Source: JAVBMU01 sp031552185
GTDB lineage: Bacteria > Actinomycetota > Actinomycetes > Actinomycetales > Cellulomonadaceae
DNA length: 6,668 nt
Direction: 5' to 3'
Assembly: GCA_031552185.1 (NCBI GenBank)
Contig: JAVBMU010000108.1
Coordinates: 1-6,668 of the forward strand
Shown: piece after piece, positions 1-4,182 of the stretch
Layout: each line of letters opens with the position of its first letter
Numbering within the stretch: position 1 is the stretch's first letter
Notes under the pieces: generated by a model
What the model was told of the DNA's origin: nothing
What the model saw: the letters and a program-made list of their open reading frames with translations, nothing else
The model's database searches: none
Translations under genes and position numbers: made by a program

Positions 1-1
1 C

Positions 2-97
2 GGTGAGCGCAGCATCGGCCATCAGGATCCGGGCGCGACGTCGACGGCGTTGATCCTCGCGGCCGCGGTCTCGGCCGCGGCCGACGAGGGTGCCTGA
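2..97 (+). CDS. dhaL: DhaL, ADP-binding subunit of PTS-dependent dihydroxyacetone kinase (3' end only)
   Basis: Only the last 31 codons and the TGA (95-97) are inside the window. They read GERSIGHQDPGATS followed by an Ala/Leu-rich helix (TALILAAAV...) that ends the protein. The GERSxGHxDPGA(T/S)S stretch is the conserved C-terminal signature of DhaL/DAK2-domain dihydroxyacetone kinase subunits. In the family, DhaL holds a tightly bound ADP/ATP cofactor that is rephosphorylated by DhaM and passes the phosphate to dihydroxyacetone bound covalently on DhaK, in the cytoplasm. The stop codon lies one base before the preferred dhaM start, so the two genes are probably translationally coupled. That neighbour argues for the PTS-dependent enzyme and against a single-chain ATP-dependent kinase or a FakA-like DAK2 protein. 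The catalytic nucleotide site is upstream of the window and cannot be checked. Confidence 0.85.
   Translation, partial: GERSIGHQDPGATSTALILAAAVSAAADEGA
86..90 (+). promoter_or_regulatory. Shine-Dalgarno GAGGG that decides the dhaM start
   Basis: GAGGG at 86-90, inside the last codons of dhaL, lies 8 bases before the GTG at 99. An in-frame GTG at 90 is also possible but overlaps this motif and would leave no usable ribosome binding site. The spacing therefore favours the start at 99. Confidence 0.55.
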
Positions 98-98
98 C

Positions 99-866
99 GT
101 GCCGGAGGCGACGGCGCCCGGCCGACCCGGCGGGGCGTCCGGCGGGGCGGCGGCCCCGACCGGGCTCGTCGTCGTCTCGCACTCCCGCCGGCTGGCCGAG
201 GGCGTGGTCGAACTCGCCCAGCAGATGGCGCCGGACGTGGTGATCGTGCCCGCGGGCGGGATGGCCGACGGCGGCCTCGGGACGAGCTTCGACGTCGTCG
301 CTGAGGCGCTGGCCGGGGTGCTGGGTCGGGCGGAATCCGCCGTGATTCTGGCCGACCTCGGCTCCGCCGTGCTGACCGTCGAGTCGGTGCTGGAATTCGA
401 CGACGACGCCCGGGCGCGGGCTCGACTCGCCGATGCTCCGTTGGTCGAGGGCGCCGTCGCGGCCGCGGTCACCGCGAACGGCGGGGCCGGGCCGGCCGAG
501 GTGCAGCGGTCGGCCGAGGGCGCCGCGGGCCTGGTCAAGGCGCCGGGGGCCGCGGGGGCGGTCGGCGCCGTCGAGCCGGGGGCCGCGGCCGGCGGCGAGC
601 CGGCCGGTGGGGCGTTGCGGGCCGTCGTGACCTTGCGGAACAAGCTCGGGCTGCATGCTCGGCCGGCGGCGCTGGTGGCCCGGATGATCGCCGGTTTCGA
701 TGCCGAGGTCACCATCAACGGCGTCGACGGGGCGAGCGTGCTCGCGTTGATGACGCTGGGCGCCACCGGCGGGCAGGAACTGACCGTCGAGGCGCGCGGC
801 AACGCCGCGCGGGCGGCGCTGGCCGCCGTCGTGGAGGCGGTCGAGGGCGGCTTCGACGAGGAGTGA
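99..866 (+). CDS. dhaM: DhaM: EIIA(Man)-HPr fusion phosphotransferase of the dihydroxyacetone kinase
   Basis: This protein relays phosphate from the PEP phosphotransferase system to the nucleotide bound on DhaL. Counting from the GTG at 99 gives 255 residues. After a Gly/Ala/Pro-rich lead of about 20 residues comes an EIIA(Man)-type domain (about 21-128) with the phosphorylatable histidine in GLVVVSHS (His28) and the GGLGTSF and LADLGSA loops typical of DhaM. An Ala/Gly-rich linker (about 129-178) leads to an HPr domain (about 179-255) with the active-site motif GLHARPAA (His186) and a Ser46-equivalent in ASVLALMTLG (Ser213). E. coli DhaM has a third, EI-like domain; this protein ends after HPr, so it presumably takes phosphate from a separate enzyme I. 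The HPr part is about four residues shorter than canonical HPr between the active-site helix and the Ser46 helix. An alternative GTG at 90 would add three residues. It sits directly behind dhaL in the same operon. Confidence 0.92.
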   Translation: MPEATAPGRPGGASGGAAAPTGLVVVSHSRRLAEGVVELAQQMAPDVVIVPAGGMADGGLGTSFDVVAEALAGVLGRAESAVILADLGSAVLTVESVLEFDDDARARARLADAPLVEGAVAAAVTANGGAGPAEVQRSAEGAAGLVKAPGAAGAVGAVEPGAAAGGEPAGGALRAVVTLRNKLGLHARPAALVARMIAGFDAEVTINGVDGASVLALMTLGATGGQELTVEARGNAARAALAAVVEAVEGGFDEE

Positions 867-903
867 CCACTCACAGGTACCGCGGGTGACGCAACCCACT
901 GCG

Positions 904-923
904 CGGCGATTTGCAGATCGCCG
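904..923 (+). terminator. Hairpin downstream of dhaM, possible terminator without U tract
   Basis: CGGCGAT (904-910) pairs perfectly with ATCGCCG (917-923) around the six-base loop TTGCAG. It lies 38 bases after the dhaM stop. No T-run follows, so it does not fit the classical intrinsic terminator model. U-less hairpins have been proposed as terminators in actinomycetes. It could equally be part of a structured leader for the transporter gene downstream. Confidence 0.3.
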
Positions 924-955
924 GGCCATACCCCAGGATTTCCCGGTGCCCTCCG

Positions 956-985
956 GCGGGCCGGGTGCTGCCAAGCCCGGCTCGC
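956..985 (+). promoter_or_regulatory. 10-bp hairpin in the leader of the transporter gene
   Basis: GCGGGCCGGG (956-965) pairs with CCCGGCTCGC (976-985) over ten consecutive positions (nine Watson-Crick pairs and one G-U) around the ten-base loop TGCTGCCAAG. It ends 20 bases before the upstream candidate GTG (1005) and 50 bases before the preferred ATG (1035) of the efflux transporter. I compared it by memory with cobalamin, SAM, TPP, FMN, c-di-AMP and guanidine-I riboswitch consensus motifs and found no convincing match. In DNA this GC-rich a hairpin of this size may be incidental. No clear -10 box was found in the 168-base gap (867-1034). Confidence 0.3.
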
Positions 986-1034
986 AGTCAGCGGGAAGCC
1001 GAGGGTGCGTCCCCAACCGAAAGCGACATCACGC

Positions 1035-2858
1035 ATGCCTGCACGCGCGTCCACCGTGCCCGCGAACGAGGCGCCCGAAACCGGGGCGCAGCCAGGGCCG
1101 ACGCCCACCGTCGGGGCATCGGCCGCGACCTCCGTCGACCCGTCGAAGCCGCTCGTCGTGCTGACCCCGCGCACGGTCTGGCTGATCTTCGGCGCCCTGA
1201 TGGCGAGCATGTTCTTGTCCTCCCTCGATCAGTCGATCGTCGGCACGGCGATGCCGACGATCGTCGGCGAGCTGCACGGCGTCGAGCACCAGGGCTGGAT
1301 CATCACGGCCTACATCCTGGCGATCGCCATCGTGATGCCGCTGTATGGCAAGTTCGGTGACCTGTGGGGGCGGCGCTGGCCGTTCCTGGTTGCGATCGGC
1401 CTCTTCACGCTGGCCTCGGCGGGCGCGGGTTTCGCGCATTCCTTCGCCGAGTTGGTCATCTGGCGCGGCGTGCAGGGCCTGGGCGGCGGCGGCCTGATGA
1501 TCCTGTCCCAGGCGATCATTGCCGACGTCGTGCCGGCCAAGGACCGCGGCAAGTACATGGGTCCGATGGGCGCGCTGTTCGGGATCTCCGCGGTGGTCGG
1601 GCCGCTCGTGGGCGGCTGGTTCACCGAGGGTCCGGGCTGGCGCTGGTGCTTCTGGGTGAACCTGCCGGTGGGCGTGGTGGCCTTCGCGGTGGCGTTCGTG
1701 GCGCTGAAACTGCCGAGCCACCGCTCCGGGCGGCGGATCGACTATGCGGGCATCGTCACGATGGTGCTGGGCACCTCCGGCATTGTCCTGCTGACGAGTT
1801 GGACCTCGCTGACGAACAGTTCGGGCTACGACTGGTCCGACCGCCGGCTGATCGGCCTGGTGGTGCTCGTCGTTCTCGCGGTGGCCGGATTCATCCTGGT
1901 CGAGAACCGGGCGCAGGAGCCGCTGCTGCCGCTGCACCTCTTCCGCAACTCCACCTTCGCGATCGCCTCCGCGATCGGCCTCGTGCTCGGCATGGGGATG
2001 TTCGCCGGGCTGGCCTTCCTGCCCACCTTCCTGCAGATGTCCACGGGCGCCGGGGTGACCGAGTCCGGGTTCCTGCTCCTGCCGATGATGGTCGGCGTCA
2101 TGGTGACGGCGATCGGGTCCGGCGTCGCGATCACGAAGAACGGCCGATACAAGATTTACCCGGTGGTCGGCCTGGCGGTCACGGTGGCCGGGATGGCGTG
2201 GCTGACCCGGATTCAGGGCGACATGTCGATGTGGCTGTTCGGCGCGATGATCTTTGTCCTCGGCGCCGGCATGGGGCTTGTGATGCAGACGGTCGTCCTC
2301 GCCGTGCAGAACGCCGTGGACCCGCACGAAATCGGCACCGCGACCAGCGCGAACAACTTCATCCGCGAGATCGGCGCCGCCGTCGGGATCGCGCTCTTCT
2401 CGACGATCTTCACATCGCGCCTGACGCACAACCTCACTGCGCTGCTCTCCGGCGGCGCGGCGGGCGGGCCGGCCGGCGCGGGCGGCGACGGCAACTCCCT
2501 GACCCCGGAGGTGGTCAAGGCGCTGCCCGAGCCGCTGCACACGGGGGTCGTCGATGCCTTCACCCGGGCGCTCGCGCCCGCCTTCTGGTACCTGATTCCG
2601 CTCGTCGTGGTCGGCTTCGTCCTCGCGCTGTTCCTGCGCGAGGTCCGGCTGTCCGACGTCGCCGGCATGGTCGCCCGCGGGGAGGCGGTCGCCGCGCCCG
2701 TCGACGGCGACATGATCGTCGCCGACGCCGAGGCGGCGGACGCGATTGAGCTCACTGCCGGGGCGATGCCGGCCAGGGCGGCGGGCGGCGAGGCGGCGGG
2801 GCGGTCCGTCGACTCGGGTGATCCGGATGCGGAACTCGCGACGTCGTCCGTACGCTGA
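1035..2858 (+). CDS. DHA2 (EmrB/QacA-type) 14-helix MFS drug efflux transporter
   Basis: This is a membrane antiporter that should export drugs or other hydrophobic compounds using the proton gradient; the substrate cannot be told from sequence. Counting from the ATG at 1035 gives 607 residues. Fourteen hydrophobic segments are visible at about 47-64, 88-105, 116-132, 140-164, 176-194, 203-223, 237-256, 271-289, 308-330, 344-365, 374-391, 398-420, 442-460 and 516-534. Family motifs are LSSLDQSIVGTAMPTI with Asp65 at the end of helix 1, motif A GKFGDLWGRRW (105-115), motif B RGVQGLGGGG (from 144) and the helix-5 motif C ending GPLVGG (189-194). Between helices 13 and 14 is a long Gly-rich loop (461-515), and the last 70 or so residues form an Ala/Asp-rich cytoplasmic tail. 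A GTG at 1005 with GGGAAG six bases upstream is an alternative start adding ten residues. No regulator gene is adjacent. Confidence 0.93.
   Translation: MPARASTVPANEAPETGAQPGPTPTVGASAATSVDPSKPLVVLTPRTVWLIFGALMASMFLSSLDQSIVGTAMPTIVGELHGVEHQGWIITAYILAIAIVMPLYGKFGDLWGRRWPFLVAIGLFTLASAGAGFAHSFAELVIWRGVQGLGGGGLMILSQAIIADVVPAKDRGKYMGPMGALFGISAVVGPLVGGWFTEGPGWRWCFWVNLPVGVVAFAVAFVALKLPSHRSGRRIDYAGIVTMVLGTSGIVLLTSWTSLTNSSGYDWSDRRLIGLVVLVVLAVAGFILVENRAQEPLLPLHLFRNSTFAIASAIGLVLGMGMFAGLAFLPTFLQMSTGAGVTESGFLLLPMMVGVMVTAIGSGVAITKNGRYKIYPVVGLAVTVAGMAWLTRIQGDMSMWLFGAMIFVLGAGMGLVMQTVVLAVQNAVDPHEIGTATSANNFIREIGAAVGIALFSTIFTSRLTHNLTALLSGGAAGGPAGAGGDGNSLTPEVVKALPEPLHTGVVDAFTRALAPAFWYLIPLVVVGFVLALFLREVRLSDVAGMVARGEAVAAPVDGDMIVADAEAADAIELTAGAMPARAAGGEAAGRSVDSGDPDAELATSSVR
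2851..2856 (+). promoter_or_regulatory. Candidate -10 box TACGCT for a leaderless DUF4233 transcript
   Basis: TACGCT fits the actinobacterial TANNNT -10 consensus and overlaps the end of the transporter gene. Exactly six bases separate it from the ATG at 2863, which would place the transcription start on the A of the start codon. No convincing -35 hexamer lies 16-18 bases upstream, and no Shine-Dalgarno sequence precedes the ATG. The same arrangement recurs before ndk and smc, which strengthens the call. Confidence 0.45.
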
Positions 2859-2862
2859 CCGG

Positions 2863-3405
2863 ATGACGCCCGCGACCGCCCCGCCGCCGGCCCGCCCGAG
2901 CCCGGAACCGGTCGGGCGGGAGGCGGCGGGGGCGCCGCCGCGAGTACCGGCGGGGCCGCATGGTCGGGGTGATGACCGGCCGCGCCCGGGCGACCGGATC
3001 GTCGCCCGACGCTCGGCCCGGGTGCAGTTTGCCTCGGCGACGTTGGTCCTTGAGGCTTGCGCCGTCCTGTTCGCGACGCTCGGTGCCTACGGGCTACGGA
3101 CGGTGCCGTCGGTGTGGCCGGCCGGTCAGGTGCCGACCGGCGGGGCCATCTGGCTCGCCGGGGGAGCGCTCGCCGTCGTGCTCGTGGTCCTGAGCCGGCT
3201 GGTGGCGGGGCCGGGCGGCGTCGTGGCCGGGTCGCTCGGGCAGCTCCCGGTGCTCGCGATCGGCATCGTGGTGCCGTTCGCCTTCGTCGTCGGCGCAGTG
3301 TTCGTGGTGATGTGGGTCGTCGCCCTGCGACTGGGTCGCCGGATCGACCGCGAGCGAGCGGCGTACGACGACGCCCACCCCGAGACGGCCCCGAACGTCG
3401 ACTGA
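2863..3405 (+). CDS. DUF4233 family integral membrane protein
   Basis: A 180-residue protein of unknown function. The first 50 residues are Pro/Gly/Arg-rich and poorly conserved in character. The rest is a compact membrane domain with hydrophobic segments at about 57-76, 94-113, 120-136 and 137-156, beginning RRSARVQFASATLVLEA and ending in the positively charged stretch LRLGRRIDRE. This LVLEA...ALRLGRRI pattern is what I recognise from actinobacterial DUF4233 proteins such as M. tuberculosis Rv2446c, which lies between folC and ndkA. The ndk gene follows here too, supporting the assignment. The start at 2863 is four bases after the transporter stop and directly behind a -10-like box; in-frame ATG 2827, GTG 2818 and TTG 2746 inside the transporter gene are less likely. 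No function is established. The link with folC and ndk is positional only. Confidence 0.85.
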   Translation: MTPATAPPPARPSPEPVGREAAGAPPRVPAGPHGRGDDRPRPGDRIVARRSARVQFASATLVLEACAVLFATLGAYGLRTVPSVWPAGQVPTGGAIWLAGGALAVVLVVLSRLVAGPGGVVAGSLGQLPVLAIGIVVPFAFVVGAVFVVMWVVALRLGRRIDRERAAYDDAHPETAPNVD

Positions 3406-3429
3406 AACCCGGGCGGGCGGGACGTTCGG
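3391..3429 (+). terminator. 9-bp inverted repeat across the DUF4233 stop codon, candidate terminator
   Basis: CCGAACGTC (3391-3399) and GACGTTCGG (3421-3429) are perfect reverse complements separated by 21 bases that contain the TGA stop (3403-3405) and a GGGCGGGCGGG run. A second small hairpin follows at once: CCGGA (3438-3442) with TCCGG (3450-3454) around seven bases. No T-run follows, so this would be a U-less, perhaps bidirectional, terminator or an RNA-stabilising structure. The position at the gene end is what makes it credible. Confidence 0.4.
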
Positions 3430-3621
3430 CGGGGGTGCCGGAGCGCCGGTCCGGATGCGGCAGGGTGGTGTCACGAAGCTGCCCGCCGGGCCGTGCCGGC
3501 CCGCGTCCCGCCGGCCCCGAGGCCGCCATCCGGGAGCAGGTCCGCCTCGCGGCCGGTGGTCCAATCGGTGGGGCACGGCGGCCGAGGTCGGACGGTTTTC
3601 ACGGTATCGCCCCGTCCCGGG

Positions 3622-3627
3622 TAGGCT
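3622..3627 (+). promoter_or_regulatory. Candidate -10 box TAGGCT of ndk
   Basis: TAGGCT lies eight bases before the ATG at 3636, so transcription would start at or within about two bases of the start codon. A weak -35 candidate, TTCACG at 3598-3603, is 18 bases upstream, in a short T-rich patch (3596-3599) that stands out from the surrounding GC. No Shine-Dalgarno sequence is present. The remaining gap from 3406 to about 3590 holds no gene I can support, only GC-rich inverted repeats such as GGGCC/GGCCC at 3488-3502. Confidence 0.5.
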
Positions 3628-3635
3628 CGCGTGCC

Positions 3636-4082
3636 ATGACCGACACCGCCGTCTCGCCCGCCGCCGTCGAACGCACGCTCGTGCTGGTCAAGCCCGATGG
3701 CGTGCGCCGCGGGCTGTGTGGTGAGGTGCTCGCCCGGATCGAGCGCAAGGGCTACCGGCTCGCGGCGGTCGAGCTTGTCCAGCCGACGGCGGAGTTGCTG
3801 GCGGCGCACTATGCCGAGCACGCGGCCCGGCCGTTCTACGGTCCTCTGGTCGAGTTCATGGGCTCCGGCCCGGTGCTCGCGATCGTCGCCGAAGGCGACT
3901 GCGTGATCTCCGCGTTCCGGCTGATGGCCGGCGCCACGAACCCGGTGCAGGCGGCGCCGGGCACCATCCGCGGCGACTTCGGCCGGGAGTGGTGCGGGAG
4001 CGTCACGGAGAACATCGTGCACGGCTCCGACTCCCCGGAGTCGGCCGCGCGCGAGATCGGGCTCTGGTTCCCCGGCCTCTGA
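3636..4082 (+). CDS. ndk: Nucleoside diphosphate kinase
   Basis: The enzyme transfers the gamma-phosphate of ATP to other nucleoside diphosphates through a phosphohistidine, in the cytoplasm, balancing (d)NTP pools. The 148-residue length is close to the bacterial norm. Active-site residues are all visible: Lys19 in LVLVKPDGV, Tyr59 in HYAEH, Phe67 in RPFYGPLVEFMGSGP, Arg95, Thr101 in AGATNP, Arg112 in GTIRGDF, Asn126 and catalytic His129 in ENIVHGSDSPESA. Between Arg112 and Asn126 there are 13 residues, where E. coli and human enzymes have nine, so the segment GREWCGSVTE carries about four extra residues just before the catalytic strand. The reading frame through it is intact and codon use is unchanged. 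The first 12 residues form a short nonconserved lead. The ATG at 3636 is chosen because homology starts soon after it and a -10 box directly precedes it. The DUF4233-ndk order is common in actinobacteria. Confidence 0.96.
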   Translation: MTDTAVSPAAVERTLVLVKPDGVRRGLCGEVLARIERKGYRLAAVELVQPTAELLAAHYAEHAARPFYGPLVEFMGSGPVLAIVAEGDCVISAFRLMAGATNPVQAAPGTIRGDFGREWCGSVTENIVHGSDSPESAAREIGLWFPGL

Positions 4083-4104
4083 GTCGCGATCGGCGGACTG
4101 CGCC

Positions 4105-4130
4105 CCGGCCGGCCGGCCGCGGGCCCGCGG
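4105..4130. repeat. Two abutting perfect palindromes between ndk and smc
   Basis: CCGGCCGGCCGG (4105-4116) is directly followed by CCGCGGGCCCGCGG (4117-4130), both perfect palindromes. The second can fold as CCGCG/CGCGG around GGCC. They begin 22 bases after the ndk stop and end 40 bases before the smc -10 box. This suits a U-less terminator for ndk, but pure G/C palindromes are common by chance in such DNA. Confidence 0.3.
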
Positions 4131-4170
4131 CGCGCGGAGCACCAACCATCCAGCCATGTGCCTCGACGGT

Positions 4171-4176
4171 TAGGCT
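4171..4176 (+). promoter_or_regulatory. Candidate -10 box TAGGCT of smc, giving a leaderless mRNA
   Basis: TAGGCT, identical to the box before ndk, lies exactly six bases before the GTG at 4183, so the predicted first transcribed base is the G of the start codon. Its TAG (4171-4173) is an in-frame stop for smc, which rules out any start farther upstream. No Shine-Dalgarno sequence and no good -35 hexamer are seen. Confidence 0.55.
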
Positions 4177-4182
4177 CTCGAC

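Noticed and set aside
867..1034. A known riboswitch before the transporter (cobalamin, SAM, TPP, FMN, c-di-AMP or guanidine-I)
   Set aside because: None of the core consensus strings I know for these classes is present; only generic hairpins remain.
1029..2540. A 503-codon open frame on the minus strand
   Set aside because: It is opposite the transporter gene, rich in His/Arg/Asp/Gln, with no domain pattern, whereas the plus frame shows 14 helices and all MFS motifs.
1364..2749. A 461-codon plus-strand frame inside the transporter gene
   Set aside because: It is the out-of-frame translation of the transporter, mostly Arg/Gly/Ala, with no hydrophobic segments or motifs.
2213..3529. A 438-codon minus-strand frame across the transporter end and the DUF4233 gene
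   Set aside because: It is a Pro/Arg/Ser-rich low-complexity translation spanning two genes and an intergenic gap, with no family signature.
3057..3635. A possible long N-terminal extension of Ndk (open frame from 3057)
   Set aside because: The extension is Arg/Gly/Pro-rich, overlaps the DUF4233 gene in another frame, and Ndk homology starts just after the ATG at 3636.
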